NCBI GenBank assembly: GCA_965203535.1
Contig: OZ241897.1
Location: 1,674,001-1,738,000 of the forward strand
Length of the DNA: 64,000 nucleotides
Direction of reading: 5' to 3'
DNA from: JAJDTT01 sp022827025
GTDB lineage: Bacteria; Acidobacteriota; UBA6911; RPQK01; JAJDTT01
Numbering within the stretch: the stretch's first letter is position 1; each line of letters begins with the position of its first letter. This document shows positions 25,921 to 35,544 of this stretch, piece after piece. Position numbers and translations under genes: made by a program. The notes below the pieces were generated by a model. The model saw only the letters and a program-made list of their open reading frames with translations, did not search any database and had not been told where the DNA came from.

Positions 25921-28900
25921 TCAGAAAAAGAACTGCAGTCCCAACTGAGTTTGGCGCGCGAATTGAGCGCCAGTGATGCGATTGGTCGTGCAGGGCGCAG
26001 CGGCCGGACAGACGCTCGTACTCGGATCGTTGAAGTTGGCGCGGTTCAGGAAATTGAAGAAATCGGCGGTAAGACGAAGCCGCGTACCCTCCAGGATATT
26101 GAAGTCCTTCATCAGGGAGAAATCGACGGTCTGAGATCCAGGACCTTCCACGATTCCGACACCGGCATTGCCGAACACGAAGGGCCCGGGATGAACGAAT
26201 GCATTGATGTCCCACCAGGCTTCGATCGTCTGCGGACCCTTGCCGTTACGTAACCGGGTGGCGCGTGAATTACCCCCGAATGAGCCCGTCAGGTTGGGCG
26301 ATGCGTAGAAGTTCAGCGGAACCCCCGATTGGCCGATAAAGGCGAATGAGGTGTTCCACCCCCCGAGTATCTTGGCGACGAGTCCATCATTGAGAAACGC
26401 ACGATTGATTCCGATGGGCAACTCGTAAGTGCCCGCCACCACGAAACGCAGCCGTCTCGAAAGCCAGGCAGGCCCCCTGGCGGAAGCTCGATCGTAGACG
26501 TTGAATCGCCCTTCACGATTGCCCAGGTGTTTTGACCAGGTGAAATTGGAGAGGAATGCCAGGCCGCCTCCGAACCTCTTTTCCGCCTTGAGCACCATGG
26601 CATGATAAGTCATGGTCTTGTCCGGTACCGAGATCTGGTTTACAGCGCTGTATTGCGGATAGGGGCGGTCGGCCTGGGTGGCATTCGGTCCCATCAGTTG
26701 CGGTCGAAGCTGGTTCAAATTGTAGCTCCACTCACCCAGGTGCCGGGTCAGGTTGCCGATGTAGCCGGCTTCGAGCACGATATCGCGGATTTCGTGCTGG
26801 AGGGTGAAACTCATGCCGATGCTGTAGGGGTTCTGACGCAACTCGGGACAGCACAGGTATTCGGCGCGCAGAATAGCCGGCTGCCCGATTTCAACCGCTC
26901 CGAATCCGGGTTGCAGCTCGAACACCGGTATCGCTCCAACGCCGGCCGAAAGACCGCTGATCGCCGGAGTGACTCCATGGTCGGGGCTGGACAAGTTCTT
27001 GCTGACGGTCACATCGCCGCGCCCCGTCCTGGGAGTTTGCCAGGGGTTCATGCCGATCATCGGCTGCATGTAGTAGATGCCGGCCCCGGCCCGCACCACT
27101 GTCTTGCCGCCCCCTGGATTCCAGGCGACTCCCAGCCGGGGGGCAAAGTTGGATTTTTGCGTCTCATAATACTTGTCGGGATAGAAGAAGGCGCCCGGAC
27201 AGTTGCATACGGGGTTGATCGCATTGAGGTCGAAAGAGCTGATGAGGTTGTTTCGCTCCCTTATCGGCGTATCGAAGTCATAGCGCAAGCCCAGGTTCAC
27301 GATCACGTTGGGACTGACCCGCCAGTCGTCCTGTATGAACATCCCCCAGTACCAGGTGCTGAAGTTTCGTTGGGCAACATTGGAAATGCTGGCGGCGTCC
27401 ACCCGATCCAGCAGCAGTGAGGCTACGGAATCCCCGCTGGCGGCGTCAAAAGGATTGGAGGCTGTGGCGTTGGACGAGAAATTGTAACGTCCGGAAGAAT
27501 TACTGGCTTGGAAATAGGCGTGACCGGAACGTCTCGTCTCAATGCCCACCTTGAACGAATGGGCGCCTTCCAGCCAGGTCAGGGTCTCGCCAAAGTGCAG
27601 CCCGCGTCGTGGATTGATCGCCGAACCACCACCCCAGCCGGCGCCGGGACCGGTGTAGCCGGCGATGCCGATATGGGGGAAGTGGTTGTTTGTGCCGTAG
27701 GTATTCGTGGCCGGGATTTCAGGAGGAATCGCGATGCCGATCTCTTGCGGGAAATTCAGACCCTGAGAAAGAGGCCTTGCCCATTGCGACAACTCGTTGT
27801 AGGTCTGGCGAAAGTCAGAGATCACCGAGGGGCTGAAGGTATGCGTCCAACCGGCCGCCTGGTTGAGCTGGTCGAAGCGCATGAGCCAGTCGTCCGGGTC
27901 GGCCGGATTCCGCTCGGCGCGCTTGGAGATGGCGTCGTCAGGAAGCCGGCTCGTGTCGAAGCCGGAGGGTGGCGTCCAGGCTCCAATCGATTCACTGACG
28001 GATGGATCGGAAATAAAACGAACAAAGATCTTGTCGTCGTCATCCGCTTGCCAGTCGACACGGGCGGTCCATCCCCACAAGGCCAAGGGGTTGGCGGTCA
28101 GCCCCACGTAGTTGTTGCTTCCGGAAGGGTCGTCAGGGGCCCGGTTCGGTAGCGGAAGAAACGACAGAATCCTCTGTGCCTGGGAGCTGATGCGGTCGGC
28201 GGGGATGATGTTATTGGGAAAAGCGGTTCGGCTGATGGATCCGTCCGGGTTTTCCACTGTGGAGAGCGGATCATAAATGGTTCGCAGACTTCCGTCGGCG
28301 TTGAACTTGCCCGAAAAATCTCCCCGCCTCTGGGCCTCGGTGGGGAAGGTGCGAAATCTTGAGCCGGTTGGGGTAAACGAACGCTTTCCCGAGCCACTGA
28401 TCATGAAGTGGAGTTTGTCTTTGATGATCGGTCCGTCCACTTCGAACCCGTAGAGGTGTTCCCGGAAGGGATCTCGCCGGGCCGCGAAGAAATTACGAGC
28501 GTCCAACGCTTTCTGACGGTGAAACTCCCACACGGAACCGTGGAAACTGTTGGTTCCCGACTTGGTGGACATGATCACCAGGCCGCCGCCCCCTCCGTTG
28601 TACTCGGCCTTGAAGCTGTTTTGAACGATCCGCATTTCCTTGACGGTGGCTGTTCTGGGACTGGTGTCCGGATTGCTGTCGTAGGCACGGCCGCTCATGC
28701 CGTAGGCTCCGTCAACATAGATTTCCCCCGCCTGGTAGGGAACTCCGTTCATGCTGTAGTAAGTCGACTGGCCGGGGATCAGACTCCAGGTTCCGCGATA
28801 AGAAACAGCCGCGGCATACTTGATCATGTCGAGAGGCCGTTTCAGCAATTGGGGCAGATCCTCGATCATCTTCTCTTCGATAAAGGTGCTGACCTTTGCC

Positions 28901-29283
28901 GATTGCCTTTCCAGGGTCAAACCCGCCGCCTCCACCGTGACCTGGTCGGCGATTTCACCAATTTCCATGGCGATGTCCACGGTGGTGATCTTCATCGTTT
29001 CCAGCGTCGCTTCCACGACCGCGGTCTTGAAGCCGTCCAACTGGGCGCTCACTCGATAGGCTCCCGGATTCAGCTCGATGACGCGGTACAACCCCGCGTC
29101 GGTGGTGATGGCCATCTTGTTGACGCCGGCGTCGGCGCTGGTGACGGTGACGGTAACGCCGGGCAGAACTGCGCCCGTGGCGTCCGTGACCGTCCCCGAG
29201 ACTTCAGCGAAACGCTGTGCCGAGGCAATCGAAAAAATCAGCGGGAGAGTGAGCAGAAAAACAACAACCGTCCTGGATTTCAT
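25921..29283 (-). CDS. Oar-like TonB-dependent outer-membrane receptor
   Basis: 1120 residues. A signal peptide (MKSRTVVVFLLTLPLIFSIASA) is followed by a carboxypeptidase-regulatory beta domain (residues 26-115, GTVTDATGAVLPGVTVTVT), a plug region (about 120-250, with SYYSMNGVPYQAGEIYVDG and GGGGGLVIMSTKSGTN) and a large beta-barrel ending in a terminal aromatic, GLQFFF. This is the Oar/SusC-like architecture common in Acidobacteriota for uptake of large substrates across the outer membrane. ATG 29283 follows AAGGGGAAG. Its downstream neighbour is the seven-haem cytochrome. Ligand unknown. Confidence 0.9.
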   Translation of the reverse strand: MKSRTVVVFLLTLPLIFSIASAQRFAEVSGTVTDATGAVLPGVTVTVTSADAGVNKMAITTDAGLYRVIELNPGAYRVSAQLDGFKTAVVEATLETMKITTVDIAMEIGEIADQVTVEAAGLTLERQSAKVSTFIEEKMIEDLPQLLKRPLDMIKYAAAVSYRGTWSLIPGQSTYYSMNGVPYQAGEIYVDGAYGMSGRAYDSNPDTSPRTATVKEMRIVQNSFKAEYNGGGGGLVIMSTKSGTNSFHGSVWEFHRQKALDARNFFAARRDPFREHLYGFEVDGPIIKDKLHFMISGSGKRSFTPTGSRFRTFPTEAQRRGDFSGKFNADGSLRTIYDPLSTVENPDGSISRTAFPNNIIPADRISSQAQRILSFLPLPNRAPDDPSGSNNYVGLTANPLALWGWTARVDWQADDDDKIFVRFISDPSVSESIGAWTPPSGFDTSRLPDDAISKRAERNPADPDDWLMRFDQLNQAAGWTHTFSPSVISDFRQTYNELSQWARPLSQGLNFPQEIGIAIPPEIPATNTYGTNNHFPHIGIAGYTGPGAGWGGGSAINPRRGLHFGETLTWLEGAHSFKVGIETRRSGHAYFQASNSSGRYNFSSNATASNPFDAASGDSVASLLLDRVDAASISNVAQRNFSTWYWGMFIQDDWRVSPNVIVNLGLRYDFDTPIRERNNLISSFDLNAINPVCNCPGAFFYPDKYYETQKSNFAPRLGVAWNPGGGKTVVRAGAGIYYMQPMIGMNPWQTPRTGRGDVTVSKNLSSPDHGVTPAISGLSAGVGAIPVFELQPGFGAVEIGQPAILRAEYLCCPELRQNPYSIGMSFTLQHEIRDIVLEAGYIGNLTRHLGEWSYNLNQLRPQLMGPNATQADRPYPQYSAVNQISVPDKTMTYHAMVLKAEKRFGGGLAFLSNFTWSKHLGNREGRFNVYDRASARGPAWLSRRLRFVVAGTYELPIGINRAFLNDGLVAKILGGWNTSFAFIGQSGVPLNFYASPNLTGSFGGNSRATRLRNGKGPQTIEAWWDINAFVHPGPFVFGNAGVGIVEGPGSQTVDFSLMKDFNILEGTRLRLTADFFNFLNRANFNDPSTSVCPAAAPCTTNRITGAQFARQTQLGLQFFF

Positions 29284-29508
29284 GACTTCCCCTTATTTCA
29301 GAAGAAAACGGATGGAGGTGGTGCGCCTGGGAAGGCGCTCGGTGGTCGTAGGAGACAAGTCCCCGCCTGGAGCCTTTTGCGGCTGACGATCGCCTGCTTG
29401 GGACTGTCACTACCAAACTTGTTCCTGGTTTACTTCGGCCAGGAAAAATGGATGTCGAGCCCCCTGGGATACGGGCCCGCGAAGCTGGCTCATTTCTACC
29501 ATGGGCGA

Positions 29509-29542
29509 TTCAACATCGTCAAGAGTTCCCTATACTGGGCCA
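29509..29542 (+). promoter_or_regulatory. Predicted leaderless promoter of TPR gene at 29543
   Basis: TTCAAC at 29509-29514, 16-bp spacer, TATACT at 29531-29536, then 6 bases to the ATG at 29543. The arrangement matches the promoters at 22368 and 37345. Confidence 0.5.
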
Positions 29543-30922
29543 ATGAGGCGAGTTCCCTTCTCGCTGGTTGCCGGCGCCCCCGGTTGGTTGATTCTGCTCT
29601 CTCTCGCCCTGGCCCAGCCGGTCTGGAAACAGCGCGCACTTGAACTGCTTGACCGGGGCCGGGTGCAGGAAGCACGCACGCTGCTGCTGGAAACGCTGGG
29701 GCGGGAGTCCGGGGACGAAGAGGCCCAGGCTCTTCTGGGACAGATCGCCTTCACCCTGAGAGATTACCCGGAAGCAGCCCAACGCTTTTCCAAAGCGCCC
29801 TCGGTACTGCGGGCAATTCCCTTGTGGCTGGTCAACTATGCCGAGGCGCTGCTCGAAACCAAACAGGCCGGGGCAGCCAAACGTGTCCTCGAAAGCGTAG
29901 CGGAGGACAACGCTGTCGCCCAGTTCGAGGCGGGTCTTCTGCTGGCGCGTTTCGGCGAGTATGCCGCGGGCGAAGGCCACTTCGAGCGTGCCCAGGTGGG
30001 CTATCCCGACAAATCCGCGGCGGCCTATAACCTGGCGTTCGTACAGTATCTCCTGGGGAAATACACCGACTGTGCCGATACCCTGGAGAACCTTCCGCAA
30101 CGATACAGGACCGGTGACGTTTTCAACCTGCTGGCACTCGCCTACTTGGAGCTCGAGGAGTTCCAGAAAGCCTGGCGGATCCTGCAGCAGGCGACTCGCG
30201 ACTATCCAACCGACGAACGCAATTACGTGGCGATCGCCCGGCTGGCGACAGAGGCGGCCATGTCACCCTCGGTGGCCCTGGATTTCCTGGATCGGGGACT
30301 GGTTCATCTACCGGATTCCCACGCCTTGCACATCCAACGCGCCTACTTGAAGCTATCCCAGGGCCGCTACCGCGAAGCGGCATCCGACTACGAAAAGGCA
30401 ATTCAGCTACAGCCGAATTCGGCGATGGCCAGACTGGGACTGGCGTTCGTCCTGGTGGAAGCCCAGCAACACGACGAGGCAACCGTTCTTCTCGAGCAGG
30501 CACTACGGGAAGACCCGGCAAACTTCTATGCCCACTACCTGCTGGGAGACATGGGGATGACTCAAGGGTCCCGTCCGGGTACACCGGCAGAAGCGAGAAG
30601 TCTGAGACATTTGCAGCAAGCGACGGCCTTGAAGCCCGACTTCGTTCTTGCCCGCATCAGCCTGGGCAAGCTCTATTTGAAAAGAAACGACCTGACCTCG
30701 GCCATCCGGGAACTGGAGACATCGATCCGGCTCGATCCCCAGGCCACTACGGCCTATTACCAGTTGTCGATCGCCTATCGAAAAGCCGGGGAAAAGGAAA
30801 AAGCTCTCGCGGCTCTCCAACAGGTGCGACGCCTCAATCGGGAGGAACGCAAGCTGGGAACCGACCGGTTCCTTTATCGCAAGCTCAAGAGAGGGGCGGC
30901 CCAGCTCTACACGCCCCGTTAA
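29543..30922 (+). CDS. TPR protein, paralogue of 22515-23960
   Basis: 459 residues. The start is placed at ATG 29543 because a -10 box ends six bases upstream and the signal peptide (FSLVAGAPGWLILLSLALAQP) then begins at the right distance; an upstream in-frame ATG at 29501 would lie in the promoter. TPR units run from residue 20 to about 430, ending in LGKLYLKRNDLTSAIRELE and YYQLSIAYRKAGEKEKA, the same C-terminal block as in its paralogue. It is divergent from the TonB receptor (259 bp between starts). It may be a periplasmic adaptor; no enzyme motif is seen. Confidence 0.83.
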   Translation: MRRVPFSLVAGAPGWLILLSLALAQPVWKQRALELLDRGRVQEARTLLLETLGRESGDEEAQALLGQIAFTLRDYPEAAQRFSKAPSVLRAIPLWLVNYAEALLETKQAGAAKRVLESVAEDNAVAQFEAGLLLARFGEYAAGEGHFERAQVGYPDKSAAAYNLAFVQYLLGKYTDCADTLENLPQRYRTGDVFNLLALAYLELEEFQKAWRILQQATRDYPTDERNYVAIARLATEAAMSPSVALDFLDRGLVHLPDSHALHIQRAYLKLSQGRYREAASDYEKAIQLQPNSAMARLGLAFVLVEAQQHDEATVLLEQALREDPANFYAHYLLGDMGMTQGSRPGTPAEARSLRHLQQATALKPDFVLARISLGKLYLKRNDLTSAIRELETSIRLDPQATTAYYQLSIAYRKAGEKEKALAALQQVRRLNREERKLGTDRFLYRKLKRGAAQLYTPR

Positions 30923-31009
30923 CGGCGGATTCCGAATTTGCCAATCGGGCCCTGCACCAGAAGTCCCCCAAAAAAATCAGGCGAAGATACCTCAAGTGTA
31001 CGAATTCCG

Positions 31010-31163
31010 TAGGGGCACGCCCTGTGGGCGCCCTCTCAGGTCGAAACCGACCCAGCCCCGGGCGACGGACCGGAACATGGCATGGGACTCACGCCGTGGC
31101 CCCCGGCCGATCTCGGTTGCCTGCAGCGGGAGGGCGACCACACACAAGGGTCGCCCCTACGAA
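31010..31163. repeat. Family B REP-like doublet
   Basis: GTAG plus hairpin GGGCACGCCCTGTGGGCGCCC at the left (from 31011, imperfect) and the inverted arm GGGCGACC...GGTCGCCCCTAC at the right. The right loop carries an extra ACAC. It fills most of the 350-bp gap between the TPR gene and the IolE-like gene; the rest of the gap shows nothing coding. Confidence 0.72.
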
Positions 31164-31272
31164 CGGGAAGCTGCCGCAGGGGAGAGTCCTGGCCCTGCTC
31201 TTGTTGCGGAAACCGGATCAACCCGACAAAATGACATCCTCCGAATGGGTCATTCAACAGGAGATTCCAACA

Positions 31273-32160
31273 ATGAACGTCAAGGTGGGTAGCTGCCCGG
31301 ATTCCTGGGGCGTGTGGTTCGGGGAGGATCCGAAGCAGATCCCCTGGCGGAGGTTTCTCGACGAGGTGGCGGAGGCCGGCTATGAGTGGATCGAACTGGG
31401 TCCCTACGGTTATTTTCCGCAAGACCTCAACGTCTTGCGCCGGCAATTGAGCCGGCGGAATCTGAAAGTCTCGGGCACATTTCTCATGGCTCATCTCGAA
31501 GACCCGGAAGCCTGGCCGGGCCTGGAGTCGCAGCTCTTGGAAGTCGGAGAGTTGCTGGCGGGGCTGGGAGCGGAGTTTCTTGTCCTGATCGATGACCTGC
31601 ACACGGATTGGTTTACCGGCGAACGTATCAAGCCCGAACGATTGGACGATGATGCGTGGAAGCGCCTGATCGACGCCACCCACCGGGCGGCCATCATTGC
31701 GCGGGAAAAATTCGATCTCCAGTTGGTCTATCATTCCAGCCCCGATTCCCACGTCGCCTTTGAAGACCAGATCGAGAAGCTGCTGGAAGATACCGACCCC
31801 GAGGTGATCTCCCTGGGTCAGGACGTCGGCCATTTGGCCTACCGCGGCGTGGATCCGGTCGCCTTCGTGCGCAAGCATCACGAGAGGATTCCCTACCTTC
31901 ATCTCAAGAGCGTGGACCCTGAACTTCGCAAGCAGGTGGTGGCTGACGAAATAGCGTTCATCCATGCCGTCGCCATGGGCATGTTCTGTGAACTCTCCAA
32001 GGGAATAGTGGATTACATTGCCCTTCGAGATCTGTTGCAGGAAATCGACTATGACGGCTGGGCAATTGTCGAACAAGACATGTATCCCGTCCCCTTCGAC
32101 AAGCCCTTGCCCATCGCCATAAGAAACCGGGAATACTTGAAATCGATCGGAATCGGATAG
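31273..32160 (+). CDS. IolE-like sugar isomerase/dehydratase family TIM barrel
   Basis: A 295-residue xylose-isomerase-like barrel. CPDSWGVWFGEDP at the N-terminus and GPYGYFP near 40 are typical of inosose dehydratase (IolE)-like proteins. Potential metal-ligand regions are GLGAEFLVLIDD near 100, GQDVGHLAYRG near 185, PYLHLKS near 210 and WAIVEQDMYP near 265. ATG 31273 follows AGGAG at 31259-31263. The next gene, an HpcH-type aldolase, is 116 bp downstream, so the pair may convert a cyclitol or keto-sugar acid and cleave it. Confidence 0.8.
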   Translation: MNVKVGSCPDSWGVWFGEDPKQIPWRRFLDEVAEAGYEWIELGPYGYFPQDLNVLRRQLSRRNLKVSGTFLMAHLEDPEAWPGLESQLLEVGELLAGLGAEFLVLIDDLHTDWFTGERIKPERLDDDAWKRLIDATHRAAIIAREKFDLQLVYHSSPDSHVAFEDQIEKLLEDTDPEVISLGQDVGHLAYRGVDPVAFVRKHHERIPYLHLKSVDPELRKQVVADEIAFIHAVAMGMFCELSKGIVDYIALRDLLQEIDYDGWAIVEQDMYPVPFDKPLPIAIRNREYLKSIGIG

Positions 32161-32276
32161 AGGTTGAATCAGTTTTTGCCAACCCAACTCCTGTTTCCGA
32201 AACGGCTGAGCGGTCAATCAACCCTTCGTGGTCAATCGACGCAACGGCTTTCAAACAATCCAAAAAAGGGGTGCTG

Positions 32277-33056
32277 ATGGAGAACGCAAATACGTTCCGG
32301 GCCAAACTGGACAGCGGGCAGATCCCGCTTGGCTGTGGAGTGACCTTTTCGGATCCCACCGTGACCGAGTTGCTCTCCCAGACACTCGATTTTGCCTTCA
32401 TCGACATGGAGCACAATGGCCATACCTTGGAAACGGTCCAGGCTCACATCATGGCGACAAGAGGCAGCGACGCCGCGGCATTGGTGCGGGTCGCATGGAA
32501 TGATGCCGTCTTGATCAAACCGGTGTTGGACATCGGGGCAGACGGAGTTGTGGTGCCGCTCGTCCGCTCGGTCGAAGACGTTCAGCTCGCCGTCTCTGCA
32601 TGCCTGTACCCTCCGGAAGGAGAGCGGGGATTCGGTCCACGACGCCCGATTCGATACGGTCGCATCGGGGACGCAGAGTACTGCCGGCGAGCCAACCGAG
32701 AGATCATTTGCATCGTGCAAATCGAGCACATCGACGCGGTCAACGTCATGGATGAAATCGTCCGCGTGCCGGGACTCGCCGCGATCATGATCGGAGTCAA
32801 CGATTTGGCCGGTTCAATGGGACATATGGGAAATCCTCAACACCCGGAGGTGCAGAGCGCCGTTGAAACGGTCGTTACCACGGCGCATCAAGCCGGCGTC
32901 TATCCCGGTATCGGTCTGGCCGATGATCCTGAAGCGCTCATGGAGTGGACGGAAAAGGGGATCCAATGGGTGCTCATGGGAGTGGATTGGGCGCACCTGG
33001 CGCGCGCGATCGACACCTCGGCCGCCCGCCTGAGAGGGCATGCCGGTCAGAGGTAA
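32277..33056 (+). CDS. HpcH/HpaI-family aldolase
   Basis: A 259-residue class II (metal-dependent) pyruvate-type aldolase that cleaves 2-keto-3-deoxy-sugar acids or related hydroxy-keto acids. Signatures: FIDMEHNGH near 42, GADGVVVPLVRSVED near 85, GERGFGPRR near 115, and the metal-site Glu in IVQIEHIDAV near 147. ATG 32277 follows AAGGGG; a GTG six bases upstream is less well placed. It probably forms a short operon with the IolE-like gene. A truncated family A repeat begins six bases after the stop. Confidence 0.87.
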   Translation: MENANTFRAKLDSGQIPLGCGVTFSDPTVTELLSQTLDFAFIDMEHNGHTLETVQAHIMATRGSDAAALVRVAWNDAVLIKPVLDIGADGVVVPLVRSVEDVQLAVSACLYPPEGERGFGPRRPIRYGRIGDAEYCRRANREIICIVQIEHIDAVNVMDEIVRVPGLAAIMIGVNDLAGSMGHMGNPQHPEVQSAVETVVTTAHQAGVYPGIGLADDPEALMEWTEKGIQWVLMGVDWAHLARAIDTSAARLRGHAGQR

Positions 33057-33061
33057 CGGTT

Positions 33062-33184
33062 AGGAGCTCCCCCACCGGCCCCGGTCCGGCGAAATCCTGC
33101 GAGAAAAGGAGTGGGGGTTTTCCTACCCCCACTCCGACGGGGGGACTAAAAGTCCCCCCTCCGGGTGCCCCATGTTTTCTCAGA
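33062..33184 (+). repeat. Family A hairpin repeat, internally deleted copy
   Basis: Starts AGGAGCTCCCCCACCGGCCC and keeps the first two hairpins, but jumps from AGTCCCCCCTCC to the GGTGCCCCATG tail, losing about 70 bp including the third hairpin. It lies between convergent genes. Confidence 0.85.
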
Positions 33185-33191
33185 AGCTCAA

Positions 33192-35537
33192 CTAATTCCC
33201 AAGCCTCTCCAGGAGGAGGCGAGCCTCCTCGTGGTCCGGATTCAGCTTGAGCAACTGCTGAAGGAATTGTCTGGCCGAGGCACGCTCGCCTTTCAACGAG
33301 TGCACCATCGCCAAGGTCAAGAGAGTTTCTTCGGCTTGTGGGTTCAGGGACAACGCCTGGCGCAGTGACTCGATGGATCCCTCCAGATCACCGGCTTGAG
33401 CCCGGACCCGACCGAGATTCAGGAAGGTTGCCTCTGCGGCAACACCCTTTTCGACGGCTTCCTCCAGCACTTCAATAGCGCGCTGGAAGGCGCCCTGCCG
33501 CGCCGCGACGATGGAAACCGCGTTGTAGGCGGTTTCGTTGTTCGGATCCAAGTTCCGCACCCGCTCAAAGGCTTCTTCGGCCTGGGGCAACCGGTTCTGG
33601 AGGGCGTAGAGATTTCCAAGGTCCAGGTATGCGGGCGCGAATCTCGGAGAAACAGCCAAGGTGCGCTCGATCGCCGCAAAGGCTTTGTCCCACTCCTGGT
33701 CGCGCAAGTACATCTGGGCCAGGTGATAGTGGGAAAAGACGGCGATCGGAAACAACTCGGTTGCTCTCTCGAAATACCGGATCGCCTCTTGTTTTTCTCC
33801 GGCGCCGGCAGCCAGGACGCCCAGCCCGTGAAGTGCCGGAACATAATCCGGAAATCGCTCCAGCACTCGGGAGAAGTAAGATTTGCCGCGTTCATGGTCT
33901 CCCCGGTTGGCGTAGATCAGAGCCAGATTGCTCAAAGGCAGCAACTGGCCCGGCCGCCCTGCAAGCGAGCGCTCGTAAGCTGCCACAGCCCGATCGATTT
34001 TTCCCGAAACTTCATAACCTTTTCCCAGCAGGGCGAAGGCCTCGGTCCGGTAGCGGCCGTCGGCCCGCATCATGTACTGCTCCAACAACCCCATTCCGGT
34101 TTCCAACTGTTTCGGGCGCTCGCTCAGTTCAGCCGGAGTCGCATCCAAGAAAGCCGCCCCCATAAAGAACAGATTCTCGGTCTCGGACAGTGATGAGTGG
34201 GAAGGTTCCAGTTCGTAGAGGGTGTTCCGACCCAGATCGGCGGGCACTTCGCCTCTGGAGTGGATACCGATTCTATGGTTGGTAAAAACGATGTGACGGG
34301 TGCGCTGATTTCCTCTCCGAAGCTCCTCGAACGAAATATCGGGACTGTCGCCGGCCGGGTCTCCGGAGGGCATGTGGCAATGGGCGCAGTCCCCCTCGAT
34401 TTCGACAGGCTTGTGGGTGCTGTCGAGCTCACTCGAGACATGGCAGGAAAGGCAGCGGGCGCGGTAGTAATCGGCGCTCTCTTCGTGAGAGACCTTCACG
34501 TGGGGATCATGGCAGGTGGTGCAGGTCATGGCGCCGCCGCTGGCCTGAAAGCATTTCGATTCTTCCATCAGATCGCCATGCTGCTTCACCATGTCGAACT
34601 GTTTGCTCTTGTCGTCCAAGCCGCGAAGCTTGAAGCGGACTGCGTAATCCGAGAAAGTTTCTCCCGGCCGGTAGGAGAAAGTGTCCCGGCCCGGCACGAT
34701 GACTCGGGTTGCCACGCTGTAGACGTTGGTCTCCAGGTGGCATTGGTAACAGAGGTCTCTCTGAGCCTGCTTCGAATCCAGCCCGGGGTGGTAAATCGCC
34801 TTCTTGACCTCTTCCTCGGGAGCTTTCTCCAAGACCAGGCGGACATGTTCGCTGCCCGGTCCGTGACAACGCTCACAACCGATGCCGGCCGGAAGGGGAT
34901 TGGGGAAATAGACCTCGTCCTCGGACCTTTGCGGGATGAGCCGGGGGTAGGATGTGTGACAAAAGAAGCACCCCTGGGGAATGGGGCGGGTGAAGTCGAG
35001 ATGATCTGCGACGTCGTAGCCGGGAGACATTCCCCAGCGCTGCTCCTGCGTGTACCAGGTGACGGGCAACTTGGTGATCACGCCATTGGGATGATGATGA
35101 AAATAGGAGCGGGCATGATCACCTGAACCCAGGATGTAGGTGATCTCCTCCTCATGAATGTGAACGGGCTCGCCCTTTTTGTTTTTCAGGCTGCGGCGCT
35201 GAAAATAGCGTCCGTCGCGCTCGAGCATGGTGAAATAAAAGCCGGACTTCTCGTGGAAAAAACTGTTGTTTTTTCCGTAGTCCTCGATCGTGTTCGCAGG
35301 GGCGGGCCGGGAGAACGAGCGTGCCATTGCCACACTGCCGTAGGAGTCGGTGATTTCCCCATGACAACTGGCGCACGTCTGTTGCCCGACATAGCCTTCG
35401 GCGTGACGAGGCTCGGCTCTGGAGAGAGGCGTCGTCTGCGCGGTCGAACCCTGTGGAAAGAGCGCCAGAAGCACCGCGGGAAATACCAGGATGGCCCACC
35501 CGGCGACGCCGGTTCCGATCAGGATTTTATTGGACAC
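33192..35537 (-). CDS. Seven-haem cytochrome c fused to a TPR domain
   Basis: 781 residues. A signal anchor (WAILVFPAVLLALFP) leads to a cytochrome half with seven CXXCH sites: CASCH (Cys55), CFFCH, CERCH, CYQCH, CTTCH, CLSCH and CAHCH, all before residue ~410. From about 480 to 781 there are eight or so TPR units (for example AIRYFERATELFPIAVFSHYHLAQMYL). The haem half is paralogous to 24459-25781. The GTG start at 35537 lies 7 bases after the GWxTD stop, so the two are co-transcribed. Likely periplasmic electron carrier or enzyme with a built-in docking domain; its reaction is unknown. Confidence 0.88.
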   Translation of the reverse strand: MSNKILIGTGVAGWAILVFPAVLLALFPQGSTAQTTPLSRAEPRHAEGYVGQQTCASCHGEITDSYGSVAMARSFSRPAPANTIEDYGKNNSFFHEKSGFYFTMLERDGRYFQRRSLKNKKGEPVHIHEEEITYILGSGDHARSYFHHHPNGVITKLPVTWYTQEQRWGMSPGYDVADHLDFTRPIPQGCFFCHTSYPRLIPQRSEDEVYFPNPLPAGIGCERCHGPGSEHVRLVLEKAPEEEVKKAIYHPGLDSKQAQRDLCYQCHLETNVYSVATRVIVPGRDTFSYRPGETFSDYAVRFKLRGLDDKSKQFDMVKQHGDLMEESKCFQASGGAMTCTTCHDPHVKVSHEESADYYRARCLSCHVSSELDSTHKPVEIEGDCAHCHMPSGDPAGDSPDISFEELRRGNQRTRHIVFTNHRIGIHSRGEVPADLGRNTLYELEPSHSSLSETENLFFMGAAFLDATPAELSERPKQLETGMGLLEQYMMRADGRYRTEAFALLGKGYEVSGKIDRAVAAYERSLAGRPGQLLPLSNLALIYANRGDHERGKSYFSRVLERFPDYVPALHGLGVLAAGAGEKQEAIRYFERATELFPIAVFSHYHLAQMYLRDQEWDKAFAAIERTLAVSPRFAPAYLDLGNLYALQNRLPQAEEAFERVRNLDPNNETAYNAVSIVAARQGAFQRAIEVLEEAVEKGVAAEATFLNLGRVRAQAGDLEGSIESLRQALSLNPQAEETLLTLAMVHSLKGERASARQFLQQLLKLNPDHEEARLLLERLGN

Positions 35538-35544
35538 CTGTTTG

